A stretch of 64,000 nt of DNA, taken from positions 1-64,000 of the forward strand of contig JARBJD010000254.1 in NCBI GenBank assembly GCA_033064195.1. The letters are read 5' to 3'. Below the pieces are notes generated by a model that saw only the letters and a list, made by a program, of their open reading frames with translations, did no database searches and was not told where the DNA came from. The DNA is from Blattamonas nauphoetae. Taxonomy: Eukaryota; Preaxostyla; Oxymonadida. Shown here in pieces: positions 1 through 9,934 of the stretch (position 1 is its first letter; each line of letters starts with the position of its first letter). Position numbers and translations under genes: made by a program.

Positions 1-449
1 TTTGGATTCAAGGATGAACATGGTTATGATCAGACATACAATCCAAACATTAAAAGAACTACCAACATCATCATTATATCTCCTGTCAGTACTCAAGATC
101 CAGATCTCCATTTTGGAAGGAGATAGGGAATATTACCAGCTATCAGATTGATGATTTTATTCACAAACTGGAAGAGCACAATAACAATGCAATGATGAAT
201 GAAGAAGACGTAAAGCAAGAGTACCATCATGAAAATCCAAGTGAACAAAAGATGAACTGAAAAAGCAAGTGTTCAAAATGACGTGGAAACTGGAAATCAA
301 TTGAAGAGAAACTGATGGATCATTGGATGAAGAATCTGTTAATCATTCAGAAGAAAAATGAACAAATGGAAAGAGAGAAGTGCAGACATTTGAGGATTTG
401 AAGAGTGTATTCTACTTGCTGAACCACGAGACAAAGCAGCATTCAATTC

Positions 450-3400
450 TTGTCTCATGAATGCACGAAGGAAGTTCAAAAGAATGAGGTCGAGAAGGTT
501 GAGGATAATGGAAAACCATATCAGTTGTACTTCCACAATCACTTGAAGAACGTTGAAGAAATCACAACCTTCATTAAAGCAGTGTTCGACAAAGAGAAAG
601 ATCATCCATTCAAGATTAGTATTGACTTTGGAAAGATCATCGAGAGAAAAGACAAAGATGAGACAACATACAATGACTTCAGGCCAGAACTGGAGAACAC
701 ATCAAAGAGTTTTCCGACAGTGATAAGAAGTGCAGGAGACATCAACGAGTATTCAAAATATGCAATCAATCTGATCAAAGAATCACAAGAGAGAACACTG
801 ATGGATACGAAGACAATGTACATCGCTTTCCACTCCATACTGGTTGCAGTCTATCGATTCCCAGTCGCAGGAAAAGCAAATGCTATTCTCACTGAACACA
901 TCAAAACGAGAAACGTTCGGTACATCGATTCTGAGTACAACATCTGCTTCTTTCAAGCTCTATCATTCTTCACACTTCCTGAAGTTCAAGGTAAGAAAAT
1001 ATCAATCAATATGAGGAACAGTGAAGCCACAGATTGTTCGCACAATGGATGAATCTCACTCATCTCCAATCTCGACAATTGACTCCACATCTTCAGAGTT
1101 ATCCTGGGTTTGTTATTGCTGTGACATTGAGAAAGCAATGCAAAGATTCAACATCACAATTCACATTTATGAATACGACGAAGATAAGAAGAAGTACCCG
1201 AACTCTAGTTCGACTAGTGACCCCCAAAGGGGTCGTTACTTCCTCAGTCAATCGTATGTCAACGAAATGACGATGCACTTGTTCTTCCAATTCTGATGAT
1301 TCCACTGACGGCAACTCTCGTCCATGTGATGTTTATTGTTGACCCTGAGAAAATCACTGGATATAAACTCTGTCCATACTGTCAGTCAAGAGGATTCCAA
1401 GTGAAGAATAAAAACTTCAGTAGAGATTTTGAGAAGCATCTCAGAGAGTGCAAAGAACTTGATGGAAAACATGTGAAGAAGATCTCACTTGATAAGACAC
1501 CAAGACCATATGTTCCACATATCCTCAACAATAGAACATTTGAATTTCTGATGGCACACAAGAGACAAGACGAATTCAAACCAACACAATACTACATCAC
1601 ATACGATTTCGAAACAATGGAAGATCTCATTCTTGACAACTTGTTCTCTGATGACAACACTCAACTGATCTCACATTTGAAACCTCTCTCCGTTGCATCT
1701 GCAATCAAAACAAAATCAGGTGTGAAGTCAATCTACTTTGATCTTCGAGATGGAAAGGACTTTGTGAAGCAATGGATCAGAGAACTCTTCAGATATGCTG
1801 AGACAGTTCGAGATGATAACAACTATGAAGACACGGAAATACCCTCACAAAATGAAGTCAGTGTGATTGGATTCAACAGTTCCAGATTCGACATCAATCT
1901 CATCTTTCGTGATCTCGTTGACAAGGATTGGAAAGTGGTGAGTTTCCTTGGATCCACAACGAAGTACAAACAAGTACTGATCCGACATGAGAAGACACAA
2001 CAGGTTCTTCGCTTTATTGACATGATGTCATACACAGGACCAATGACATTGGATAATGCAGTGAAGGCTTTTGGAGGAAAGACCACTCTTCAGAAATCAT
2101 TCTTTGCTTACGAATCATTTGATTCATCAGACTACGATGTAGTGTTGAGCAAACAAGAACCATTCTCCAAATATGAATTCTATTCCAGTCTGAACAACAG
2201 TGAGATGTCTGACAGTGACTATCAAATGTACCTTGATGATTGGAAGAAGCAAGGATTCAAAACAGATGGGACTATCTGAAATTCTACAACATCAGAGATG
2301 TCAGAATGTATGATTGCACCTCTGGACAATCTGATCGATTTGAACTTCCAATACAAAGTGGATATGTTGCACAATCTCTCATTGTCAGCCAACGCTTCAG
2401 CAATCAAGTATGCTTGTGCCTACAAAGACTTTGATATCGACGATGATTTCAATGGAGTGGATCAATCTGGTGAAATAAAAATCACCAAGCAATACTGGAA
2501 GTACAAAGTTGCATCGTACATCTATCAAGACCAGAAAGCTCATCGCAGTACTGATAAAAATGTCACTGAAGCAGACTATGATTGGTTTGTTCAACAGTGC
2601 AAGAGAGTGTGCTATATCTGCAAGAGTCATTTCTCACAAGCAGTGCGACCAACATTGGATAGAATCGACAATTCGAAAGGACATTCAAAGAGAACGTCAA
2701 GATCTGCTGTGATTACTGCAACACCTACAAGTCAGACAAGGACGAGCATCTCACTCGATTGAGAATTCAACTGAAGAAGTATTGCATCTGGAAATCACTC
2801 CCAATGACTCTGACACATGAGCAAACATATCACAAACTGAGAGCCGCAGTGACTGGTGGATTATCGAATGTTCAACACCGACAGAACATTAAAGACGTGA
2901 CACCAATCAATCACTTCACATATGAAGATGGAAAAGTTGTCTCCACTGATACAGAACATAAAATGACTCACGTCTGTGGTGTTGACTTTAATTCCCTCTA
3001 TCCAAGTGCTTTCTCATCAATCAAGAACAAGAACAATCCATACACGAATCACAGAATGTACATGCCAGGACGATGCTAATTCACCGCAACAGGAGATAAA
3101 GAATGTCGTAAGATCATTGAAGACAAAAATCAGAAGACATTGTTCGTTGCAGAACTGAAAGGACACATCGATGAGAAGCACATCAATGAGTTCATTAACT
3201 TCCCACCAATCTTCAGAAACATTGTGGTCAATACAACAGAAGAGAACATTGGAGAGAAGACATATTCACTGATGAAGAAGCATGGATTGAAGACTGATGA
3301 CAAACAAAGAAAGCTGACCCAACTCTTGAGCACACACGATCAGTATATGTTCTTTTCGACATACTATCTGTGGTTCCTCATCGACTATTGCCACTTCATA

Positions 3401-4316
3401 ATTGATGATGTAAAGAGTGTGATGGTATTCTCGAGACATGCTGGATTCGAACCATTTGTGACTCATTCAAATGAAATCAAGCAATGAAGGTTGGAAGTTA
3501 CGGATACGATGGAATGAACACTGAGAAGTACAACTCGATCACAATCTGCAATGAGAAGAGAACATATTTGGAAACAGATGATGAAAGGATTTGTAGCGAC
3601 AAGAGAAATCAATGAGGACAACTACATTGTGATCGAAGATCGAGAGAAAGCATCGTGTAAAACTTGTCTGCAAGAAGCAGTATTCACACTCGACAATGCC
3701 AAGTTCTGGTATCTGAATTTCATCTACAACTTCATGTACAAGTGCCTAGACATGAACAAGATCCACTTTGTGAGGGAGACACTGACTCTGCATACTGGGC
3801 AATTGCCGGTGATCCAAATGCTGGAATTCATCAACAATTTGAACATGTGATTGCTGACAAGGAATTCTATGATGCACACAAATATGAATGGTTTCCCAAT
3901 CCTGAAAAGGTGTCGATGATGAGAAGAAACTGTTGGGACTAGCTATTGAAAAGGAAGGTGAACAGATGATCTGTCTTGCACCCAAGTGTTACTCTCTCGA
4001 TGAGAAATGCAAAATCAAAGGCGTGTCTCTAAAGAAAACAAACATCACAAGTGACGATTATGTGAAATGTCTTAATGGAGAGAAAACTGTGACTACAACA
4101 CTGAACTTCACCGTAAAACGGTTCAAGCATCATGATGATGCGTTTCAGACGAGAAGAATCGTGAGCGAAGAGAATACAAATGGATTTGAGATTGCGAAAA
4201 TAATACAACAGAAACTCAGTCTCAGTGGAATTCATCTGAAGGCAATCGTACTTGAAAATGAATCGTGTCCTCCATTCATTCATGGACTGAAAGCAACTGA
4301 TTATATTATTGAATAA
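450..4316 (+). pseudogene. polB: Polinton protein-primed DNA polymerase B region (fossil)
   Basis: Seen: successive open stretches carry family B polymerase landmarks in the right order: an exonuclease block with YDFETM, a second exonuclease block with GFNSSRFDIN, a C..C/PTLDRIDN zinc-type insert typical of Polinton polymerases, the motif A block DFNSLYPSA, and a motif C block with GDTDS. The first stretch (450-1052) has no recognisable motif but sits where the N-terminal extension of Polinton polymerases lies. Known: this enzyme copies the element from a terminal protein primer. The gene is a fossil with about half a dozen breaks. Confidence 0.85.
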
Positions 4317-4415
4317 ACACAAACTTTATTTTTGTATAAATGAACACACGACAGATTAATACTTTAGTGAATAGGTTGCTGAATTGCACACAACACTCTC
4401 AAATCAAAATATTCA

Positions 4416-4670
4416 ATGTTAAGTTCAATAGAGCCAACACTTTACCAGTATATGATGTCTATGATTCAAATGGAGTATGTAGCAAACGATGAGACATATT
4501 TTGAGGATTGGTTCAATGGAGGTCTCTCTCCAAAGTTAACTCTCTCAATTGGAACAAAAGTAGTCTCACAGTTTCTGATTGAATTCTTGGGAAAACGTGT
4601 CAGTGATGGGAGATGTGAAACGGCATACAAAAGTATCGAGAATATCATCGAAAGTACAATCAGGAAGTGA
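4416..4670 (+). CDS. Small Polinton open frame, unrecognised
   Basis: An 84-codon open stretch between the polymerase and integrase, preceded at 4324-4342 by the T-rich start motif that marks other genes of the element. The product contains FEDWFNGGLSPK and ends in a basic tail. I do not recognise it. It directly abuts the integrase reading frame and may belong to that gene's N-terminal part or be a separate small protein; the sequence alone does not decide. Confidence 0.35.
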   Translation: MLSSIEPTLYQYMMSMIQMEYVANDETYFEDWFNGGLSPKLTLSIGTKVVSQFLIEFLGKRVSDGRCETAYKSIENIIESTIRK

Positions 4671-6313
4671 CTCTCTCACCAAGAGTTCGAAGCCCTGCAG
4701 AGGCAAGACCAATCCCAATCCCAACTCCAGTGCAAAGACCAATAGCAATAGAACCACCTGAAGACCTAGTTCTTCCTGGACAGATGAGAAACTTGAAATC
4801 AATGGGGTTTGAATATGAATATCCAATGAAGGAGAGGAGATTTGAAGAGGATGATGAGGATGATGATGATGATGAAGATGATGATGACATTATACCAATT
4901 TCACAGGTGCAGGATCCAATTGAGAATAATCCCTTCTTCATACCAACCGTGTTCAACCACCCAGTGAGGGAGATCAGACAGTATGAACCAACCACACAGC
5001 AAGTGCTCAATAAGTTGGCACAAATGAAAGGATTGTTTGATCATCAACAGAGAAACGATTCAGAAGATGAACAGATCAAAGCTGAGAACTCAATAATGAA
5101 AAATCAAAAGCAGATGGAACACTTTATTACATCACACATTCTGGATGCAAATAAAATGAACAGAGACACATTCGTTCGAGCCTCGATAAACAGAAAGATT
5201 GCGAACGAAGATCTTGACTTCATTCTGACTCACACAAAACAAATCCCATTCGGAGGAAGATCATTTCAGGATTGGTATGAGGAATTTGATCACAGATGGA
5301 GTGTAGCACATCCGAGGAAAATTCAGAGAGAAAAAGGAGGTGATGCGATGAGAATTGATCCTCCAATGATTCCAAAAACAACGGAAAAAATAGTGTATCC
5401 ATTTCGATCAAAGATGCAGTTCATGTCGAAAGCAATTACAGGTGATCCACAGAAGACATCAGACAGAAAGGTTCCTCAGAATTGTGATCGACCGTACTTC
5501 TCTCCCAAGTTTGCATCCTGGGAAATGGATCTTGTCTTTATCCAATCACCAACGTCGAAAACAGTACTGCAGATTTATCTCTTCGCAATTAACATCAACA
5601 CTAAATACCTGGTCGTCATTCCTGTACTGGATAAATCATGGAGCAAAGTCAAGACTGCAATCAATGATCTGATAAATCATCGTGGAGTTCATGTCAACAA
5701 CATTCGAGGAGATGGTGAAGCAGCATGGACAAGTGGAGAAGCATCAGAGTTTTTCAAGGATCAGAATGTCAGCACATATTTCACAAGTTCACCATTCACA
5801 AATCACAACAGAATTGTCGATCGAGTGATAAGAACAATCAGAGATGGATTCCAAGACAATGCGACACAGATGGCAAATCATTCATTGATGAATCAGATGG
5901 TTGAATACTACAACATGACTCCTCATCGAGCGTACTGGAACAAATTCACTCCAGAGCAGGCACAAAAGAATCGAGAGATTGAAGCACTGTACATCTCCAG
6001 TTGTGAAGAGCAATTGAAGAACATCCAAAGACAACAGACATCACAGATGTTATGGAAATACAAACCAGGAAACATTCTGTTGATCCACCTTGATCTGGAC
6101 AAGACTGTTGCCAAGTTTCAGAAGAAGCGTAGACAGTTTCAATTCGTGGGGAAATTCATCGAATACAAGCACGGGAATGTGGTAGCTACACTACTGAATG
6201 GACTGACGTGTCTGTCAAAAGTTGTCTACGTTCCAATCCAACACACAAAATATCATGCAGACTCTATTGACGACTTAACTCCAGAGTTCATTGCGGAATT
6301 CGGTCTTCTCTGA
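4667..6313 (+). CDS. int: Polinton integrase (retroviral-type, DDE)
   Basis: About 548 residues. The N-terminal third is acidic and low complexity (a long D/E run near residues 60-75). A zinc-binding-type and core region follows: the core has EMDLVFI (first Asp), GDGEAAW (second Asp region) and NRIVDRVIRTIRD, the usual place of the glutamate helix in Polinton integrases, then a Gln-rich link and a C-terminal SH3-like part beginning near KYKPGNILLIHL. Known: joins the linear element to host DNA, giving short target duplications. It looks whole over the core. The first codon of the open stretch is not ATG, so the true start is uncertain. Confidence 0.85.
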   Translation: MTLSPRVRSPAEARPIPIPTPVQRPIAIEPPEDLVLPGQMRNLKSMGFEYEYPMKERRFEEDDEDDDDDEDDDDIIPISQVQDPIENNPFFIPTVFNHPVREIRQYEPTTQQVLNKLAQMKGLFDHQQRNDSEDEQIKAENSIMKNQKQMEHFITSHILDANKMNRDTFVRASINRKIANEDLDFILTHTKQIPFGGRSFQDWYEEFDHRWSVAHPRKIQREKGGDAMRIDPPMIPKTTEKIVYPFRSKMQFMSKAITGDPQKTSDRKVPQNCDRPYFSPKFASWEMDLVFIQSPTSKTVLQIYLFAININTKYLVVIPVLDKSWSKVKTAINDLINHRGVHVNNIRGDGEAAWTSGEASEFFKDQNVSTYFTSSPFTNHNRIVDRVIRTIRDGFQDNATQMANHSLMNQMVEYYNMTPHRAYWNKFTPEQAQKNREIEALYISSCEEQLKNIQRQQTSQMLWKYKPGNILLIHLDLDKTVAKFQKKRRQFQFVGKFIEYKHGNVVATLLNGLTCLSKVVYVPIQHTKYHADSIDDLTPEFIAEFGLL

Positions 6314-6412
6314 CCTCAGAACTTCGTTCGCTTCAATCTAGCGTAGTGCGATCTTCGATCTGAGAACTTTGTTCGTTTTCAATAATGTTTCAAATATTTT
6401 TATTTCACTTAA

Positions 6413-6856
6413 ATGACATCGCTGAAAATATTAGAACCGTTTGATCCTGAGCAGAAAGAGTTCACAAACATCCACGACTTTCAGAGATACTTGGAGAAGA
6501 ATAGAAAAGAACTGAATGAGTACACAACACAGAAACTGAAAAGGATGATTCAAATTGATGGATACAGAATTACAAAAATAAGAGGTGAGATAGCACTGAG
6601 GAAACAATATGTTGATGCTTCCACTCCTCCTAATTCACAATCGATTGATCAAAGATTATCAGACATTGAAGAATCAATTCGAGCGCTGACTGACTCAATT
6701 GGAAACCTTATTCAAGAATTATCGGACAGTCCGGTTGAACCCTTCTTTGTTGATCTCTGTCAGAGCAACTCCATCAGTATTGTATCGAAGAATGATTGCT
6801 TCACATTTCTGTTTTCGTTGATAGACATTCCAAAAATGTCGAATATCAATTGGTGA
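6413..6856 (+). CDS. Polinton small coiled-coil protein, unrecognised
   Basis: 147 codons from an ATG that sits directly behind the T-rich start motif (6394-6415), which supports both the gene and the start. The middle is strongly helical and charged (IDQRLSDIEESIRALTDSIG), likely a short coiled coil. The last 45 codons overlap, tail to tail, the end of the ATPase gene on the other strand, so that part of the protein is constrained by two genes. No family recognised. Confidence 0.6.
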   Translation: MTSLKILEPFDPEQKEFTNIHDFQRYLEKNRKELNEYTTQKLKRMIQIDGYRITKIRGEIALRKQYVDASTPPNSQSIDQRLSDIEESIRALTDSIGNLIQELSDSPVEPFFVDLCQSNSISIVSKNDCFTFLFSLIDIPKMSNINW

Positions 6857-7564
6857 GTTCAACTGAGGATAGACTCGACTGATTCGTTCTTTGTTGAATC
6901 CTCCAAAGATCCACATTGAATCAATGTTTGACTTCATGTCTGCTGACAAACTGAAGAGCTCATGCATCGTCAGAAAGAATGTGAACTTTGGTTGTCGATT
7001 CTCCAGTAACAAGTCCATCATTGTCATTCTATTTTTGGATGTTCTTCTCTCACCTAAGATTCTACGACAGTCATCAAGAAGGATAATCGTTTGGAGATTC
7101 TTCACTGAGAAGTCATCAATGTAAAGTGAGTCAAAGAGATTCTCTCTGCATTCATCTGTGATTCTGTTCTGCCATTGATTGTCCATAATTTCTTCATACG
7201 CAGCTTTCGATTCAGAGAGTTCCAACAGAAATGGAAGTGCATCATCGTATTTCACTTTCACATAAGGAACGTTCAGTATTGGTTTGAACTTGTCGAATGT
7301 AGGATCAATGTTCTTATCAGTCACGAAGACAAAGAGATGGAACAGTTCATTCCTAACTCGAACATTCTGGAGTTTTGCAACCTCTCGAAGAGCATTAAAG
7401 GTTTTTCCACTTCCTCTATTCCCAACGAGGACATTGACACTGTTGCGATTGAAATTCAAGTCTGGATGAATCTGTGATTGCACTTCATGAGAAACATTCC
7501 TATTAGAAGCTTCACTCAATTTTGCATTCACGTATGCTGTTAATGATTGATTCGATTTGTTCAT
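6719..7564 (-). CDS. Polinton packaging ATPase (A32/FtsK-HerA type)
   Basis: 281 residues. Walker A is GNRGSGKT near residue 49; Walker B is IILLDDC near residue 162, followed by a helix and a TMHELFSLS stretch that fits the sensor region. Length and order match Polinton/virophage genome-packaging ATPases. Known role: pumps the element's DNA into a preformed capsid. It is the only clearly minus-strand gene in the central block and overlaps the 3' end of the preceding plus-strand gene. No break seen. Confidence 0.88.
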   Translation of the reverse strand: MNKSNQSLTAYVNAKLSEASNRNVSHEVQSQIHPDLNFNRNSVNVLVGNRGSGKTFNALREVAKLQNVRVRNELFHLFVFVTDKNIDPTFDKFKPILNVPYVKVKYDDALPFLLELSESKAAYEEIMDNQWQNRITDECRENLFDSLYIDDFSVKNLQTIILLDDCRRILGERRTSKNRMTMMDLLLENRQPKFTFFLTMHELFSLSADMKSNIDSMWIFGGFNKERISRVYPQLNSPIDIRHFWNVYQRKQKCEAIILRYNTDGVALTEINKEGFNRTVR

Positions 7565-7617
7565 TTGTGATTTAACTCTAATTAAAATATAGTTTTGGTT
7601 TTTTTATTTTGTATGAA

Positions 7618-8562
7618 ATGTCAATGATACCACAGATTGTGTACAACCAACCAACAAGAAAAACAAGAGAGAAGAAACCAAAAATGAGATACGCAGCAGA
7701 AACTCAAGCAGCGATGAAAAGAATCTATGCTGACGATGATATTCAAACCAGATGGAACGATGCCCTCAGTAGTTATCCATCAGCGCTTGAGTACATCAAG
7801 AGAACTGGACAGAATTGGACTGTTCTAATGGAACAACATGGAAAAATCCCAGATGTGATGGTCTACGATAATGAGACGAAAGATTTGATTGCAGTCAATG
7901 GAGCCATGCTCGCACCATACAACAGTAGACCGGTCAAAGAGACATACTACGCAATGAATCCAACACCAGACAAGCGAAAACAGACATCACATACAGCATT
8001 TAATCGCCAATTCGGAAGGAGAATCAAAGCTTCACACTCTAATTTCCTCAAGAATGGATCATACGATCTACCATCCAGTTTTCGAGACATCAGCTATGGA
8101 GACATGCAAGCACAAAGATCACAACAACCTTATGCAATAATGAAGAAAGCTGTTGGTGACTTCATGACAAATGAATTGGGAATAACTCGTGCCAGTCGAG
8201 ATAATCCAGCAGATACTGGGAAAAGAGTAATAGACAATATGGTGTTCAATTCAATTCAATCGAAAGTAGCATCACAAATGTGGGACAGATGGATTGAAGA
8301 ACATCTTTCAGGATTCGACAGTACCAACGAAGGACATCAGAGAATGAAGAAAAGAAAGGATTTCAAGGAGCAGGTGTATCCACAGTTTCTAGAATTCATC
8401 ACAAATCAAGAAAATTTGCAAACATTCCTTGGTAGACATAATGCTACCATAGCATCAGAGATTAGTACTCTGACACGCAAAGCATATGCAACAAGAACAG
8501 ATGAAGATATCGGTCAATACCAATCTTCGAATATGCCAGCTTACTCTCAATATGTTCAGTAA
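7618..8562 (+). CDS. Polinton 314-residue protein, unrecognised
   Basis: Start chosen at the ATG immediately after the T-rich motif (7599-7620). The product is hydrophilic, starts basic (NQPTRKTREKKPKM), has a tyrosine/glutamine-rich tail and no membrane segment. It sits between the ATPase and the small structural genes, so a role in virion assembly is possible, but this is inference from position only. Confidence 0.65.
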   Translation: MSMIPQIVYNQPTRKTREKKPKMRYAAETQAAMKRIYADDDIQTRWNDALSSYPSALEYIKRTGQNWTVLMEQHGKIPDVMVYDNETKDLIAVNGAMLAPYNSRPVKETYYAMNPTPDKRKQTSHTAFNRQFGRRIKASHSNFLKNGSYDLPSSFRDISYGDMQAQRSQQPYAIMKKAVGDFMTNELGITRASRDNPADTGKRVIDNMVFNSIQSKVASQMWDRWIEEHLSGFDSTNEGHQRMKKRKDFKEQVYPQFLEFITNQENLQTFLGRHNATIASEISTLTRKAYATRTDEDIGQYQSSNMPAYSQYVQ

Positions 8563-8620
8563 CAGAAAGAAATGTCTGATTAAAAACATTAATATATATT
8601 TTTTATTTTTATAGAAAGTG

Positions 8621-9205
8621 ATGCAACCAATTCTCAGTTGTCAATTTACGAAACACACAAGTTCTTCTTCAGTCCCAACATCAATCACCAACAATGTCAT
8701 CATCGACAATAAAGGTTCGAATTCTGGAAGATCTAAGCTCGAAGATCGTAATGAACAAAGCGCTAATGTCGAACTCGATAATGTTCCAGGTGTTTATGAT
8801 CCACCACTAGAGACATATCCATCAGCCCCCATTCAAAGTCGTTCTATTCCACTTCGAGAATATATTTCTAATATTTCGGCATTCAAAGATCAGTTATTAC
8901 TCGTCTACAAGAATGCATTCGCTTGTGAAAAGAAACTATTGAATAATCTCATTGAACCATCGAAGAAACTGATCACGAACCAAAGTGATTTATGTGCACT
9001 GATTGCTACACTCACTGGGATTAATGATGTGGTGATCGAACTGGATGATTTGTCTGACAAGTGCCTATGTCTGAATAAACTCCCAGTGTTTAGAACCATT
9101 TTCAAGATCCTTGTTGGTGGAAAAGACATGAGTATTGCCTTCAATGAAGCATACAACACCATTCTCAATTATGGCATTTCTCTGACGAAAGCAATTCCTC
9201 GCTAA
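8621..9205 (+). CDS. Polinton 194-residue protein, unrecognised
   Basis: ATG at 8621 follows the T-rich motif (8600-8623). N-terminal third is Ser/Asn-rich and probably disordered with a proline patch (PPLETYPSAPIQ); the C-terminal two thirds are helical with paired Lys and Cys residues (ACEKKLLNNLI, DKCLCLNKLP). No recognised family. Position in the late-type gene block suggests a structural or assembly protein. Confidence 0.6.
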   Translation: MQPILSCQFTKHTSSSSVPTSITNNVIIDNKGSNSGRSKLEDRNEQSANVELDNVPGVYDPPLETYPSAPIQSRSIPLREYISNISAFKDQLLLVYKNAFACEKKLLNNLIEPSKKLITNQSDLCALIATLTGINDVVIELDDLSDKCLCLNKLPVFRTIFKILVGGKDMSIAFNEAYNTILNYGISLTKAIPR

Positions 9206-9222
9206 AATTATAAATGAATTGT

Positions 9223-9244
9223 ATTTTTTATTTTTCTATAAATG
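9223..9244 (+). promoter_or_regulatory. Representative of a repeated T-rich start motif of the Polinton
   Basis: A T/A run of the form TTTTATTTTT followed after a few bases by an A-rich ATAAATG or TAAAATG containing the start codon. Other copies: 4324-4342, 6394-6415, 7599-7620, 8600-8623, 9571-9590, 9914-9937, 11859-11881 and 13581-13607. All lie 8-15 bases before an ATG of a Polinton gene and none was seen before host genes in the window. It resembles late promoters of poxviruses and other large DNA viruses; function is inferred. Confidence 0.7.
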
Positions 9245-9550
9245 GCACCAGGAAGTTTCAACAAACTCAAAAATATCGGCAAACAATTCTTTCAATTCAT
9301 CAAACCTCTAGCTCCAACATTCCTTCAAGTTGGTGGTGGATTGCTCTCACAAACGAACAGTAAATTTGGACAAACAGCAGGAGGAATACTCAACGGATTA
9401 GGAGGAATGATGGACGTTTATCAACAAAATAAAGCGATCAATCGTCAACAAAAACCGCAGATGATTGAATATGAACCACCTCGAAATGGGAGATACTCCA
9501 ATGATGATATGCCACTCTCGTCAAATTCCAAAATTCAATTCAAAGGATAA
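9242..9550 (+). CDS. Polinton small basic virion-like protein 1
   Basis: 102 residues from the ATG inside the start motif. Begins MAPGSFNKLKNIGKQFFQF: a short basic amphipathic helix, then a Gly-rich hydrophobic stretch (VGGGLLSQ, GGILNGLGGMMD). This layout is like minor capsid or membrane-active cement proteins of adenoviruses and Polintons, which also start with an amphipathic helix; that comparison is by layout only. The next gene starts with the same MAPG. Confidence 0.6.
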   Translation: MAPGSFNKLKNIGKQFFQFIKPLAPTFLQVGGGLLSQTNSKFGQTAGGILNGLGGMMDVYQQNKAINRQQKPQMIEYEPPRNGRYSNDDMPLSSNSKIQFKG

Positions 9551-9587
9551 ACATTCACTCGTATTCGAATATTTTATTTTTATTAAA

Positions 9588-9893
9588 ATGGCACCAGGTT
9601 GGTTATCAAAATTAGCAGCAGTTGGCAAAAATATACTCAGAGTTGGAGCTCCATTTCTGAATCTCATCCCCTTTGTTGGACCACTGATTTCGAAGGTAGC
9701 GCAGACAGGAATTGAAATGATACCAGATGTGAAATCGGATCAGCAAATCCATGCAGAGAAGATGGCACAATACGAGCAAGCGATCAATGAAGGAAACACT
9801 GCAGTAGCGAACAAGCTCAGAGGAGAAATACTGAGACTGGAAGAGAAGCTGAAGCCGAAGGTTAAGGTGAAGAAACCAAAAAAGAAAAAGTAA
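9588..9893 (+). CDS. Polinton small basic virion-like protein 2
   Basis: 101 residues, start set at the ATG right after the motif at 9571-9590. Begins MAPGWLSKLAAVGKNILRVG, a textbook amphipathic helix, followed by a hydrophobic segment (LNLIPFVGPLISKVAQTG) and ends in a lysine run (VKVKKPKKKK) suited to DNA binding. Likely paralogue or partner of the preceding gene. A pVI/pX-like role in the capsid is inference. Confidence 0.62.
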   Translation: MAPGWLSKLAAVGKNILRVGAPFLNLIPFVGPLISKVAQTGIEMIPDVKSDQQIHAEKMAQYEQAINEGNTAVANKLRGEILRLEEKLKPKVKVKKPKKKK

Positions 9894-9934
9894 CTAGAGT
9901 TAAAGCATAAATGTATTTTTTTATTTTTGTTAAA

